In this document: in pieces, positions 29,108 to 38,298 of the stretch
Layout: every line of letters begins with the position of its first letter
How positions within the stretch are numbered: the first letter of the stretch is position 1
Assembly (NCBI RefSeq): GCF_014490745.1
Contig: NZ_LZEU01000001.1
Location: forward strand, 3,499,501-3,563,500
Reading direction: 5' to 3'
Origin: Pseudomonas alcaligenes
GTDB lineage: Bacteria; Pseudomonadota; Gammaproteobacteria; Pseudomonadales; Pseudomonadaceae
Length of the DNA: 64,000 nucleotides
Program-made: the position numbers and the translations under genes
The notes under the pieces: generated by a model
Database searches by the model: none
The model's input: the letters and a program-made list of their open reading frames with translations, nothing else
Told to the model about the DNA's origin: nothing

Positions 29108-29135
29108 AAAAAGGCCGCTCTCGAGCGGCCTTTTT
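29108..29135. terminator. bidirectional terminator cold-shock gene / slyX
   Basis: GGCCGCT and AGCGGCC flank a 4-nt loop with A5 and T5 tracts, between convergent genes. Confidence 0.9.
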
Positions 29136-29145
29136 CATTCCTGCA

Positions 29146-29352
29146 TCAATAGTGCGGAGGTGGCGCGTCACCCTCGGCGATGCCGAACTGCCCCTGCAGT
29201 TCATCCTGGCGCCGAATCAGCGCCGCCACCTGCAACTGCAGGCGCTCGATGATGCGCTGCTGCTCGACCACCACATCGTTGAGCGCGGCAATGGTGTCAT
29301 CCTGAAACGCCTGACGGCTCTCCAGCTCGATGATCTGCTGCTCCAGGCTCAT
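29146..29352 (-). CDS. slyX: SlyX family protein
   Basis: This short coiled-coil protein (68 residues, [39 protein letters not shown] region) ends in the typical Pro/His-rich tail (GDAPPPHY). Its function is unknown; the name comes from its position near slyD in E. coli. It follows the HIT gene by 4 nt. Confidence 0.85.
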   Translation of the reverse strand: MSLEQQIIELESRQAFQDDTIAALNDVVVEQQRIIERLQLQVAALIRRQDELQGQFGIAEGDAPPPHY

Positions 29353-29356
29353 GGCA

Positions 29357-29782
29357 TCAATCCTCGGCAAACTGGAAATCACTCGCCAGCACCAGCTTCA
29401 GGCGCTCGCGAATAGCAGCCACCTGCGCAACAGCATAGGCCTGCGCCGGATGCTTGCCCCACACCGGAGCCGGCCATGCCGCGTCCTCGCGACGGCGCAC
29501 GATGACATGCATGTGCAGCTGGCTGACCACATTGCCCAGCGTCGCGACATTCATCTTGTCGGCGTCAAAACTATCCTTGAGCACTTCGGCCAGGCGCGTA
29601 GTCTCCAGCCACAACTGCTGCTGATCAGCCACATCCAGCTGGAACAGCTCACTGACCGCCTCACGGCGCGGCACCAGGATGAACCAGGGATACTGGGCGT
29701 CATTCATCAGCAGCAGCCGACAGAGCGGAAAATCGCCAATCGTCAGAGTGTCCTGCTGCAGACGCGGATCGAGGGTGAACAT
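29357..29782 (-). CDS. HIT-family nucleotide hydrolase/transferase
   Basis: This 141-residue HIT protein has the histidine triad as [13 protein letters not shown] (H-x-H-x-V) and the upstream [14 protein letters not shown] proteins cleave nucleoside phosphoramidates or dinucleotide polyphosphates; the substrate is not known. The start is the ATG at 29782 with GGAGGA 8 nt upstream. It forms an operon with slyX. Its upstream region joins the long spacer before the porin. Confidence 0.88.
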   Translation of the reverse strand: MFTLDPRLQQDTLTIGDFPLCRLLLMNDAQYPWFILVPRREAVSELFQLDVADQQQLWLETTRLAEVLKDSFDADKMNVATLGNVVSQLHMHVIVRRREDAAWPAPVWGKHPAQAYAVAQVAAIRERLKLVLASDFQFAED

Positions 29783-30591
29783 CGGGTAATTCCTCCAACT
29801 CGGCAAGGCGCGCACTCGCCGCCTGCTCTTTCGGGGCGCAGGATAGCTGGGGCGCCTGCGCAATTCATCCCCACCAGCACAACAGCAGGCGCACAACAAC
29901 GGCGCAACCGGCCGTTCCCCACGCCCCGCCGCCGGGCAGATCACACGCCACAAGGCCGTGCCCTGTTACGCCCCAGCCATGCCCACCCACTCAGACCGCA
30001 CTACGCGCCCTGCCGCAAGGCACACGCGCACCATAATCGCCCACAGCAACCGATAAAAACGTTACCTGCGGGTAGTTTCTTCCTTTTCACGGCACGCCAG
30101 GTAACGCCCGCCCCCAGCCCAAGCAGAGCAGCACACCTCATGCAATAGCTAGCCACAACGCCTGCAAAGCCTAGACAGCGCCGCACAGACAACCCGCCAG
30201 TTACATGGAAACATCCAGCTCGCGAGTATTTTCGAAGTGAATTCGGGTTTTGTGCATGGATGTTGCTAAGCCTGTATCACCGTCAGCGATGACTGCCACT
30301 GGAAGGCACTGCAAGAACACGCCAAGGCGTCTTCCGACACTCTCTAAACAGTTGGAATTGCAGGCTTTTCAGGGGCTGAAGGCACGGCCTGGAGGCGACC
30401 AAAAGCTACACAAATGCGACACTCGACATGTGTTTTTGCGACGTAAGCGCAAATAAAATGTAGGGAATAAGACACAACTGTCGCCAACAAAGTTGCCGTG
30501 CTATAAGTTAGCGCCGACACAAAAAGAAAGAGCCGCCCATACAACAACTAACTGGGCAGCACAACTCTTCTAAACCAAAGGAGCAATCACA
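29783..30591. other. long non-coding region upstream of the OprD-family porin
   Basis: No convincing gene is present in these 809 bp. The right half is clearly less GC-rich than the flanking genes. A -10-like TATAAG lies at 30502-30507 with only a weak -35. An ACAACAACTAAC stretch at 30540-30551 recalls Hfq/Crc-type A-rich targets, and AAAGGAG precedes the porin ATG. A small RNA or complex control of the porin would fit, but I cannot delimit either. Confidence 0.4.
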
Positions 30592-31893
30592 ATGCAAGTG
30601 ATGAAGTGGAGCGTAATCGCCCTCGCTGTTGCAGCAGGCACCTCCCAGCTGGCCTTCGCCAGTGCGCAGTCCGATTCCAAGGGCTTTGTAGAAGACAGCG
30701 ATCTGCAGTTGCTCAACCGCAACTACTTCTTCCAGCGCGACTTCAAAAATAACGCGCCGGGCAAGAACATGACCGAAGAATGGGCTCACGGCGTAATGTC
30801 CGAGTTCACTTCCGGCTTCACCCAAGGCACCGTTGGCGTAGGCGTTGATGCCTATGGCTACATGGGCATCAAGCTGGACAGCGGCGATGGTCGTTCCGGT
30901 ACTGGCCTGCTGCCAGCCGACTCCGACGGCGGCTCCCAGGATAACTACGGCGAAGCTGGCGGCGCAGTCAAAGCCCGCATTTCCAACACCGTTCTGAAGT
31001 ACGGCGAAATGCGCACTGGCGCCCCGGTATTTGCTACATCCCACAGCCGCCTGCTGCCGGAAACCGCTACCGGTTTCAACCTCACCAGCGACGAAATCGA
31101 AAACCTGTCCCTGGAAGGCGGCTACTTCACCGCTTACAACAACCGCGCCTCGACCAACAGCGACGACGAGCTGCTGATCAACTACGGCGGCAATGAAATT
31201 GGCGACAGCATCGCTTACCTGGGCGGCTCCTACGCCATCAACGACCAGCTGAGCGTGACCCTGTACGGCTCCAAGTTCGAAGAAACCTGGAACCAGTACT
31301 ACCTGAACACCAACTACGCACTGCCGATCAGCGAAGGCCAGAGCCTGACCTTCGACTTCAACCTGTATCAGACCAACGATACCGGTGACTCCCTGCAGGG
31401 CGACATCGACAACACCACCTTCAGCCTGTCCGCCGTATACGGCCTGGGCAACCACAGCTTCCTGCTGGCCTACCAGGAAGTGGACGGCGACACTCCGTTC
31501 GACTACGTCGGCGGCGACTCGATCTTCCTGTCCAACTCCATGCAGTACTCCGACTTCAACGCACCGAACGAGAAGTCCTACCGCGTCGGCTACACCTATG
31601 ACTGGGCTGGCCTGGGCGTTCCGGGCCTGACCACCATGGCCACCTATGTCAAAGGTACTGACATCGACGGCAGCGACATGGACGCAGACAGCGGTTACAC
31701 CTACCTGGGTTACGGCAACGACGGTGAGCACCACGAAACCGACCTGGAAGCCAAGTACGTAGTCCAGGAAGGCGCCGCCAAAGACCTGTCCATCCGCCTG
31801 CGCCAGGCGTTCCACTACGCCAACGCCGACCAGGCTGAAGGCGATCTGCACGAGTTCCGCGTAATCGTGGACTACCCGCTGGACGTTCTGTAA
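30592..31893 (+). CDS. OprD-family outer-membrane porin
   Basis: This 433-residue protein has a signal peptide (about 1-24, cleavage near FASA-Q) and the OprD-family opening of the mature chain (GFVEDSDLQLLNRNYFFQRDF), alternating beta strands, and the family end (HEFRVIVDYPLDVL). OprD-type channels form 18-stranded barrels for specific uptake of amino acids, aromatic acids or other small anions. It occupies the oprD (PA0958) position between the HIT and thioesterase genes, but substrate cannot be assigned from position alone. With pobA nearby, an aromatic-acid channel is possible but not shown. Codon bias suggests high expression. Confidence 0.9.
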   Translation: MQVMKWSVIALAVAAGTSQLAFASAQSDSKGFVEDSDLQLLNRNYFFQRDFKNNAPGKNMTEEWAHGVMSEFTSGFTQGTVGVGVDAYGYMGIKLDSGDGRSGTGLLPADSDGGSQDNYGEAGGAVKARISNTVLKYGEMRTGAPVFATSHSRLLPETATGFNLTSDEIENLSLEGGYFTAYNNRASTNSDDELLINYGGNEIGDSIAYLGGSYAINDQLSVTLYGSKFEETWNQYYLNTNYALPISEGQSLTFDFNLYQTNDTGDSLQGDIDNTTFSLSAVYGLGNHSFLLAYQEVDGDTPFDYVGGDSIFLSNSMQYSDFNAPNEKSYRVGYTYDWAGLGVPGLTTMATYVKGTDIDGSDMDADSGYTYLGYGNDGEHHETDLEAKYVVQEGAAKDLSIRLRQAFHYANADQAEGDLHEFRVIVDYPLDVL

Positions 31894-31922
31894 GCCTTAG
31901 CGCCTACAGCCTCCAACGAAGA

Positions 31923-31948
31923 AACCCCGGCCTAGGCCGGGGTTTTTT
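31923..31948. terminator. bidirectional terminator porin / thioesterase
   Basis: CCCCGGCC and GGCCGGGG flank a 2-nt loop, followed by six T; the thioesterase stop lies at its right edge. Confidence 0.88.
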
Positions 31949-32369
31949 ATGCCTGCAATGGCAGCGCATAGGTTCCCGTCACATGAGCCACCAACTCATC
32001 CGCTGCGCCATCGGAATACAGCTGCACCTCGCATACCGCCTGACGCCGCGACAGGCGCAGAATGCGCGCCTCGGCAAGCAGGTCGACCGGCTTGGGCTTG
32101 GCCAGGAAATTGATGTTCAGATTGGCCGTCACCGCCATCTCCACCCGCCCCAGGCGCCCCAGCACCACCGCATACATGGCCGCATCGGCCAGCGACATGA
32201 TGGTCGGCCCCGATAATGTGCCGCCCGGGCGCACCAGCTTGCCCTGGAAAGGCACCCTGGCCACAGCCAGCTCGCCATCCAGACGCTCGATGCGCAGATC
32301 GATATCCTCGGCCATCGGCACTCCGGCGCGAATCAGCGCCTGCACTTGCCCAGCGGTCAGCTCTGTCAC
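31947..32369 (-). CDS. PaaI-like hot-dog thioesterase
   Basis: This 140-residue hot-dog protein has GTLSGPTIMSLADAAMYAVVL, matching the PaaI/4HBT group in which the Asp or nearby Gly/Asn takes part in hydrolysis of acyl-CoA. The start is taken as the GTG at 32369, with GGGAG 6 nt upstream; frames reaching upstream would run into the proS promoter. It is divergent from proS with 92 bp between them. The substrate is unknown. Confidence 0.82.
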   Translation of the reverse strand: MTELTAGQVQALIRAGVPMAEDIDLRIERLDGELAVARVPFQGKLVRPGGTLSGPTIMSLADAAMYAVVLGRLGRVEMAVTANLNINFLAKPKPVDLLAEARILRLSRRQAVCEVQLYSDGAADELVAHVTGTYALPLQA

Positions 32370-32461
32370 CTGCAACTCCCGGTCTGTCCTGTACGCCACA
32401 TGGCTGGCACCGTACAATGCCGAGCCATTCTCCGCCCTCGCAACCGACATAACGGCCAAAC

Positions 32462-34177
32462 ATGCGTACCAGTCAGTACCTGCTCTCGACCCTCAAAGAA
32501 ACGCCGTCCGATGCCGTGGTGATCAGCCACCAGCTGCTGCTGCGTGCCGGCATGATCCGCAAACTGGCCTCCGGCCTGTACACCTGGCTGCCCATGGGCC
32601 TGCGCGTGCTGCGCAAGGCCGAAGCCATAGTGCGTGAGGAAATGAACGCGGCAGGTGCCCTGGAAGTGCTGATGCCGGCCATCCAGCCGGCCGAGCTGTG
32701 GCAGGAATCCGGGCGCTGGGAGCAATACGGCCCCGAGCTGCTGCGCATCAAGGATCGCCACGACCGCGCCTTCTGCGTCGGCCCGACCCACGAGGAAGTG
32801 ATTACCGATCTGGCGCGCAACGAGCTGAACAGCTACAAGCAGCTGCCGATCAACATGTACCAAATCCAGACCAAATTCCGCGACGAGATCCGCCCGCGCT
32901 TCGGCCTGATGCGCGGCCGCGAGTTCCTGATGAAGGACGCCTACTCCTTCCACACCTCCCAGGAGTCGCTGCAGGAAACCTACGACCGCATGCACCAGGC
33001 GTACTGCAACGTATTCAGCCGCCTGGGCCTGAACTTCCGCCCGGTACAGGCCGACACCGGCTCCATCGGCGGCACCGGCTCCCACGAATTCCACGTGCTG
33101 GCCGAGTCCGGTGAAGACGATATCGCCTTCAGCGACACTTCCGACTACGCCGCCAACATCGAGAAGGCCGAGGCCATCCCGCGCGAAACCGCGCGCGCTG
33201 CCGCCAGCGAAGAGCTGCGCCTGATCGACACACCGAACGCCAAGACCATCGAGGATCTGGTCAACCAGTTCTCCCTGGCCATCGAGAAAACCGTCAAGAC
33301 CCTGGTCGTGCACGCTGCCGAAGAGGGCAAGCTGATCGCCCTGATCGTTCGCGGCGACCACGAGCTGAACGAGATCAAGGCCGCCAACCACGAGCTGGTC
33401 GCCAGCCCGCTGGTGTTCGCCTCGGAAGCCGAGCTGCGTGCCGCCATCGGCGCCGGCGCTGGCTCCCTGGGCCCGCTGAACCTGCCGCTACCGTGCATCA
33501 TCGACCGCTCGGTAGCCCTGATGAGCGACTTCGCCATCGGTGCCAACATCGACGACAAGCACTACTTCGGCGTCAACTGGGAACGCGACCTGCCGCTGCC
33601 GGCGGTTGCCGACCTGCGCAACGTGGTCGAAGGTGACCCCAGCCCGGACGGCCAGGGCAGTCTGGTGATCAAGCGCGGCATCGAAGTCGGCCACATCTTC
33701 CAGCTCGGCACCAAGTACAGCGAAGCGCTGGGCTGCAAGGTGCTGGGTGAGAACGGCAAGCCGGTCACCCTGATCATGGGCTGCTATGGCATCGGCGTGT
33801 CGCGCGTGGTGGCAGCCGCCATCGAGCAGAACTGGGACGAACGCGGCATCCTCTGGAGCGACGCCCTGGCGCCCTTCCAGGTCGCCATCGTGCCGATGAA
33901 GTACGAAAACGAAGCGGTACGCGAAGCCACCGACAAGCTCTACGCCGAACTCACCGCCGCCGGCTACGAAGTGCTGCTGGACGACCGCGACAAGAAGACC
34001 AGCCCCGGGGTGAAGTTCGCCGATATGGAGCTGATCGGCATTCCGCACCGCATCGTGGTCAGCGAGCGCGGCCTGGCCGAGGGCAACCTCGAGTACAAGT
34101 CCCGCCGCGACAGCGACAGCCAGCAAGTTGCCAGTGCCGAACTGCTGTCCTTCCTCAACACCCGTATCGGCCGCTGA
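32462..34177 (+). CDS. proS: prolyl-tRNA synthetase
   Basis: This 571-residue bacterial-type class II ProRS has motif 1 ([17 protein letters not shown]), motif 2 ([28 protein letters not shown]), the INS editing domain (about 225-405) that clears Ala-tRNA-Pro, motif 3 ([17 protein letters not shown]) and the C-terminal anticodon-binding domain. The ATG at 32462 ([13 protein letters not shown]) is the family start. Confidence 0.98.
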   Translation: MRTSQYLLSTLKETPSDAVVISHQLLLRAGMIRKLASGLYTWLPMGLRVLRKAEAIVREEMNAAGALEVLMPAIQPAELWQESGRWEQYGPELLRIKDRHDRAFCVGPTHEEVITDLARNELNSYKQLPINMYQIQTKFRDEIRPRFGLMRGREFLMKDAYSFHTSQESLQETYDRMHQAYCNVFSRLGLNFRPVQADTGSIGGTGSHEFHVLAESGEDDIAFSDTSDYAANIEKAEAIPRETARAAASEELRLIDTPNAKTIEDLVNQFSLAIEKTVKTLVVHAAEEGKLIALIVRGDHELNEIKAANHELVASPLVFASEAELRAAIGAGAGSLGPLNLPLPCIIDRSVALMSDFAIGANIDDKHYFGVNWERDLPLPAVADLRNVVEGDPSPDGQGSLVIKRGIEVGHIFQLGTKYSEALGCKVLGENGKPVTLIMGCYGIGVSRVVAAAIEQNWDERGILWSDALAPFQVAIVPMKYENEAVREATDKLYAELTAAGYEVLLDDRDKKTSPGVKFADMELIGIPHRIVVSERGLAEGNLEYKSRRDSDSQQVASAELLSFLNTRIGR

Positions 34178-34200
34178 TCCCGGTTTGACCAAGAGCTAGC

Positions 34201-35151
34201 ATGTTCAAGCGAACCACCCTCCGTCTCGGCGCCGCCCTGGCTGGCGCCCTCCTCCTCGGCGGCTGCGCCAACCAGCTGCCGCAACGCAGCGAGCACGAGG
34301 AGCGCGTCGAGCGCAAACTGCTCGACCACAGCCTGCAGATCGACGTCGGCGAGCCGCACGTCCTGGAACTGCCGCAGCGGCGGGTGCGCATCCACGAACA
34401 GAAGACCTTCGAAGTCACCGAGTTCGAGGTCACCCGCCGCTACGACCGCTACACCCCCTACCAGCCCTGGCGCGAACTCTACGAAGTGCCGCTGGGTGCG
34501 GTAGCAGTGGTGGCCGGGGTCGGCGCCAACGTGCTCAACGTGGTGATGCTCGGTCGCCTGCCGGACAGCGTGACCAAGGACTGGATCAGCTACGGCTTCG
34601 CCGGCCTCAACCCGGCGATGAACGTCGAATCCAACGGCCGCTCGCAGCAGAACCTGGCTGCCATCGACGAGCAGCAGTTGGACAAGCGCACCGAGTACTC
34701 GAGCCTGCCCTGGGCCGATCGCCCGGTACTGGTCAAGGCCGGCAAGCAGACCTTCGAGCTGAGCACCGACCGCAGCGGTGTGCTGCGCCTGAACCTGCTC
34801 GACGGCCCGTTCGCCGACGAGGACGCCAGCCGCCTCGGCACCCTGTTGCTGAGTGTGGAAGACCCGCTGGATAGCACCAAGGCCGAAGCCACCCTGCTGG
34901 TCAGCCGCAATCTGCGCGGCAAACTGCGCGAAGCCCATGCGCTGATCTACGACGACCTCGAAGACGACGAAGTGGCGCAGTGGGTGCACCGGGTCAAGCG
35001 CCTGTCCGACCTGGGCCTGGAAGAAGAAGCCAGCGAGCTGGAACAGAGCCTGATCGAACTGACCCGCAACGATCCTGAGCTGCAGCAGGAGTTTCTCCAG
35101 TCACTGCTCAAGGATGCCGGCCGCCTGGCCGCCGATCCCGGCGAAGACTGA
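34201..35151 (+). CDS. conserved lipoprotein of unknown function
   Basis: This 316-residue predicted lipoprotein has a signal peptide with lipobox LLGGC (lipidated Cys22) and no Asp at +2, so outer-membrane sorting is expected. Residues 85-125 contain a Gly/Val-rich stretch (VPLGAVAVVAGVGANVLNVVML) that may be membrane-embedded, and the C-terminal 70 residues are acidic and helical. No catalytic motif is recognised. It lies 23 nt after proS, where PAO1 has a similar gene (PA0955). I cannot assign a function. Confidence 0.75.
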   Translation: MFKRTTLRLGAALAGALLLGGCANQLPQRSEHEERVERKLLDHSLQIDVGEPHVLELPQRRVRIHEQKTFEVTEFEVTRRYDRYTPYQPWRELYEVPLGAVAVVAGVGANVLNVVMLGRLPDSVTKDWISYGFAGLNPAMNVESNGRSQQNLAAIDEQQLDKRTEYSSLPWADRPVLVKAGKQTFELSTDRSGVLRLNLLDGPFADEDASRLGTLLLSVEDPLDSTKAEATLLVSRNLRGKLREAHALIYDDLEDDEVAQWVHRVKRLSDLGLEEEASELEQSLIELTRNDPELQQEFLQSLLKDAGRLAADPGED

Positions 35152-35170
35152 AGCAGACACAGCCTGGCAG

Positions 35171-35443
35171 TCAGCGCCGCACGATAAAACCGGCGACGCC
35201 CTGTACAGGCTGCTCCTCCAGCTCCAGCGCATCGACCCGCGCCCGTTCCGGGCCATGCGCCAGCCAGGCCGCCAGTTCGCGCACCTGCGCCTCCTCCCCT
35301 TCCGCCAGCACCTCCACCCGGCCATCGGCCAGGTTGCGCACCCAGCCATCCAGCTCCAGGCGTTCTGCCTGCTCGGCCGTGCTCTGGCGGAAGTACACGC
35401 CCTGCACCTTGCCGCTGACATATCCGTGCACACAGATGCGCAT
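35171..35443 (-). CDS. acyP: acylphosphatase
   Basis: This 90-residue enzyme hydrolyses acyl phosphates such as carbamoyl and acetyl phosphate. The catalytic Arg19 lies in GKVQGVYFRQS and Asn37 in GWVRNLADGRVE. A GGAG site lies 7 nt before the ATG at 35443. It follows the thioredoxin-like gene by 4 nt and is convergent with the lipoprotein gene. Confidence 0.94.
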   Translation of the reverse strand: MRICVHGYVSGKVQGVYFRQSTAEQAERLELDGWVRNLADGRVEVLAEGEEAQVRELAAWLAHGPERARVDALELEEQPVQGVAGFIVRR

Positions 35444-35447
35444 CGCC

Positions 35448-35915
35448 CTACTCCTCAGCCTGCAGCTGTGCCAGCCTGGCCTGCAGGCCGGCGGCAGTCT
35501 GCTCACCGACCAGGCGCTCGCGCAGGCGGCCACTGGCATCGATGATAAAGGTCGTCGGCAGCACATCACTGCGCGCCAACTCCAGGTGCTGCGCCGGATC
35601 CTGCGCCAGCACGGTGAAACGGATACCGAGACTGCGCGCGGCCTCGGCCAGATCCTCGCCCTGCAGGGCATCGTAGTTGACCCCGAGCACCCGCCCGTGG
35701 CGCCCCTGCAGCTGATCGTCGAGGCGGTTCAGCTCGGGAATCTCGGTACGGCAGGGACCGCACCACTCGGCCCAGTAATTGATCACTAACCACTGGCCTT
35801 CCAGTTGCTCAGCCGGTACCTTCTGTCCATGCTGATCGACGCCCCAGTCCTCGGCACATCCGGCCACTAGAAGCCCGGACATCAGACCTAACACCATCTG
35901 GAGTTGCCGCCTCAT
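35448..35915 (-). CDS. membrane-anchored thioredoxin-like lipoprotein (TlpA/ResA type)
   Basis: This 155-residue protein has lipobox LVAGC (Cys20) and a thioredoxin fold with WCGPC (Cys52 and Cys55) and the cis-Pro loop LPTTFIID. It should act as a disulfide reductase or oxidase outside the cytoplasm, like TlpA/ResA proteins in cytochrome c maturation, although no such genes are nearby. The ATG at 35915 has GAGGAG 8 nt upstream. It is divergent from the PilZ-type gene and co-transcribed with acyP. Confidence 0.88.
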   Translation of the reverse strand: MRRQLQMVLGLMSGLLVAGCAEDWGVDQHGQKVPAEQLEGQWLVINYWAEWCGPCRTEIPELNRLDDQLQGRHGRVLGVNYDALQGEDLAEAARSLGIRFTVLAQDPAQHLELARSDVLPTTFIIDASGRLRERLVGEQTAAGLQARLAQLQAEE

Positions 35916-35945
35916 GCATTCGCTCCTCGTGCACGCGGAGTTGAT

Positions 35946-37355
35946 ATGACGCTGGATGCCCTGCGCCTGGAAGTGCCGGACATTCTCCACGAGGATGCCC
36001 CACCGATTGCCGGCCTGAGCGATCAGCTCGCGGCCGCCCGTAAGCTGCCACCACAGGAGGCGCTTCAGCAGCAGCTGAGCCTGCTGTTCCGCCTCAATCG
36101 CAGCGGCATGACCTTACTGGAAAGGCAGCGTACCCTGCAAAGCTTCAGCGAGGAATATCGCCACTGCTCGGCCGCTCTGCGCCAAGGCATGCCGCCCTCG
36201 CCGCTGTTCGTGCACCTGTGCGACGAGCTGGCCGTCGGCTTCAAGCGCCTGCTGCTGCAGATCCTCCAGGGCCGCCAGCCTTCGCTGCCGCACCTGGCCT
36301 GGTGCCTGTACATGGCCCAGCACTTCCTCTCGCAGAGCCTGATGCGCCACTACCAGCTGTACCGCGAGCCGCCCGCCGCACTGTGGCGCGACAGCCACCT
36401 GCTGTACTGGCTCGGCGAGCATCAGGGCTGCCTGGACGAGCATGTCGCCGCGCCCTTCCAGCCGACACCTGCCGGCACCCTGCGCGGCCTCTACCAGCAG
36501 ATGCTGCTGCTGGCCCTGAGCAACCCCTTCCATCTCGCCGAGGGCGAATGCCCGCTGCTGTTCGCTGCCCTGACGCCGCTGGCCGAGCTGGCTCGCCTGC
36601 TGCCCTGGGACGAAGAGGATGAGCACGATGGCCCGCTGATCGACCTCAGTCACGACCAGGCCAGCCTGAGCCTCGACCAGCCGGCGTCCAGTGCCCCTGC
36701 CTACCTCAGGCGCCTGGAACTGGGTGCCCTGCTGGTGGCGCTGCACGAACCTGCGCCTCTGCAGAGCCCGATCGAGCGCAGCCTGCTGGAGAAGGTTCGC
36801 CACCACTGGCTGGGGCGCCAGCAGCGCCGCCATCCGCGCGCCGACTTCAGCGCCGACTGCAATCTGGTCATCGGCCTCGGCGCCATCCACTCCCAGTTGC
36901 TGGAGAAGCGCCCGCAAAGCTGCGCCGCGCAAATGCTCGATGCCAGCGCCGGCGGTGCACGCCTGCTGTGCCATGCCGACCTGTCCAGCCAGCTGCCCGT
37001 CGGCCAGCTGACCCTGGTGCTGCCCCACAGCGGCACGCCGACCCTGGCCCTGGTGCGCTGGCGCCACCAGAACCAGGAGGGCCTGCACCTCGGCCTGCGC
37101 TACCTCAAGGGCCTGCCCCGCGCGGTATGGCTGCGCCGCGCCCCCAGCGCCCAGACCCACCCCGGCGTACTGCAGAGCACACCGGCCCCCGGCACCGGCT
37201 GGCACCACGGCCTGTGGTTGCCGTGCGGGCAGTTCGTCGAAGGCGAGCAACTCTGGCTGCAACTGGCCAACGTCAACACCCAGGCGGCCATGCCCCTGCC
37301 GGCCGCCAACCTGAGCACCACCTGCGTGGTACGCCACCCGCTGCGTCTGGCCTGA
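35946..37355 (+). CDS. large protein with a C-terminal PilZ-like domain
   Basis: This 469-residue soluble protein has a helical N-terminal region (about 1-285) of unknown family. The C-terminal part carries the two cyclic di-GMP-binding motifs of PilZ: RxxxR as RRHPR (294-298) and DxSxxG as DASAGG (332-337), followed by PVGQLTLVLP and strand-rich sequence to about 385. I infer a cyclic di-GMP-responsive effector. The start is the ATG at 35946 (MTLDALRLEV) with GGAG close upstream. It is divergent from the thioredoxin-like gene. What the N-terminal part contacts is unknown. Confidence 0.75.
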   Translation: MTLDALRLEVPDILHEDAPPIAGLSDQLAAARKLPPQEALQQQLSLLFRLNRSGMTLLERQRTLQSFSEEYRHCSAALRQGMPPSPLFVHLCDELAVGFKRLLLQILQGRQPSLPHLAWCLYMAQHFLSQSLMRHYQLYREPPAALWRDSHLLYWLGEHQGCLDEHVAAPFQPTPAGTLRGLYQQMLLLALSNPFHLAEGECPLLFAALTPLAELARLLPWDEEDEHDGPLIDLSHDQASLSLDQPASSAPAYLRRLELGALLVALHEPAPLQSPIERSLLEKVRHHWLGRQQRRHPRADFSADCNLVIGLGAIHSQLLEKRPQSCAAQMLDASAGGARLLCHADLSSQLPVGQLTLVLPHSGTPTLALVRWRHQNQEGLHLGLRYLKGLPRAVWLRRAPSAQTHPGVLQSTPAPGTGWHHGLWLPCGQFVEGEQLWLQLANVNTQAAMPLPAANLSTTCVVRHPLRLA

Positions 37356-37385
37356 TCTGCGACGAAAATCACAGGAAGCGGCGGC

Positions 37386-37423
37386 GAAGTGCACAGTTTC
37401 CGTGCACTTCGCCTGCCTATAAT
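37386..37423 (+). promoter_or_regulatory. promoter with palindromic operator
   Basis: Perfect 9-bp arms GAAGTGCAC (37386-37394) and GTGCACTTC (37402-37410) are separated by 7 bp, followed 7 bp later by a consensus -10 TATAAT (37418-37423). The expected -35 falls in the centre of the palindrome, a layout typical of repressor or activator control. I do not recognise the cognate regulator. Confidence 0.7.
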
Positions 37424-37465
37424 CGCCCCACTCCAACAAACCAGAAGACCAACCGGAGCCTGTCC

Positions 37466-37858
37466 ATGACCCAAGCCACCGACAAGCTGATCGGCCCTGT
37501 TCCGTCGAGCATCGTCAACAGCGCCCGCAGCAGCGTCACCCCCTATGAAGGGCGGGTGGCCGAATTCAATGTGGCGACCTGGCTGCACCTGCCCGGCCTG
37601 GCCAATCTGCCGGTGTCCCTGCTGGTCAACTACCGCGATGGCAGCCAGCAGCGCGAAGTGGCAGTGGATCACGGCAAGGTCAACCTGCAGAGCAAGGTAA
37701 TGCTCTCCGGCATCGCCCGCCTGCCGTTCAAACAGAAGATCGAAGACATGCAGATCCGCCTGCGCTGCGCCGTGCAGGTACAGGGCCTGATCGTCGAAGA
37801 GTTGTTCGTGCAAGCCGTGGAACTCAGTGTCAACCCGGTGCAACAAGCACTGGCTTGA
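37466..37858 (+). CDS. conserved hypothetical protein
   Basis: This 130-residue predicted cytoplasmic protein (MTQATDKLIGPVPSSIVNSA start) lacks signal peptide, transmembrane segments and known motifs. It is strand-rich, with a hydrophobic core around NVATWLHLPGLANLPVSLLV and ALQVQGLIVEELF-like C-terminus. CGGAG lies 7 nt before the ATG, and the gene has its own strong -10, a palindromic operator and its own terminator, so it is a real, separately controlled unit. I do not recognise the family. Confidence 0.75.
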   Translation: MTQATDKLIGPVPSSIVNSARSSVTPYEGRVAEFNVATWLHLPGLANLPVSLLVNYRDGSQQREVAVDHGKVNLQSKVMLSGIARLPFKQKIEDMQIRLRCAVQVQGLIVEELFVQAVELSVNPVQQALA

Positions 37859-37875
37859 CCCCTCAGCCTTTCCCC

Positions 37876-37902
37876 AACCCCGCCTTGCGCGGGGTTTGTT
37901 TT
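37876..37902 (+). terminator. terminator of the 37466 gene
   Basis: AACCCCGC and GCGGGGTT flank a 5-nt loop, then TGTTTTTT. Confidence 0.85.
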
Positions 37903-37928
37903 TTCTGTGCGGCGCAAACGTCTCGGCG

Positions 37929-38123
37929 TCAGAACACCCCGAAGCGCACCACGCTGGCCCCCTCATCCACCGCCACCACGTCTTCCGTCGCCTGGCGCGC
38001 CTGCGGCACCAGTGACTGCGGCCAGCGCGCGAAGCGCAGGCCGGTAATCCGATTCAGACGTTCCAGCGCCTCGTCCGATTGCGGTGGATGCAGCGGAACC
38101 ACTTTGCCTTTCTGACTACTCAT
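37929..38123 (-). CDS. small conserved hypothetical protein
   Basis: A 64-residue frame (MSSQKGKVVPLHPPQSDEALERLNRITGLRF) has good codon use and a plausible GGATGG site upstream of the ATG at 38123; an in-frame ATG at 38132 is an alternative. There is no signal peptide or known domain. It lies between a terminator and 175 bp of spacer before yihY. Function unknown. Confidence 0.55.
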   Translation of the reverse strand: MSSQKGKVVPLHPPQSDEALERLNRITGLRFARWPQSLVPQARQATEDVVAVDEGASVVRFGVF

Positions 38124-38298
38124 ACATCCCATCCCTGATTCACTTCAGGCTGCTGGCAGTCTGCCAGTAATTACCAGACAGATTGCCAGAAGCATGCCAG
38201 CCTTCCAGGCTGCCAAATCCCTGCATTTACACGCCTTTCAGCGCCTCGCGCAGACACCACCTTGCCCTAAACTGACGAAAAACGTCACCCCCATCCAC

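Noticed and set aside
30001..30456. Short frames of 63-68 codons in the spacer before the porin
   Set aside because: No ribosome-binding sites, poor codon use and no protein-like pattern.
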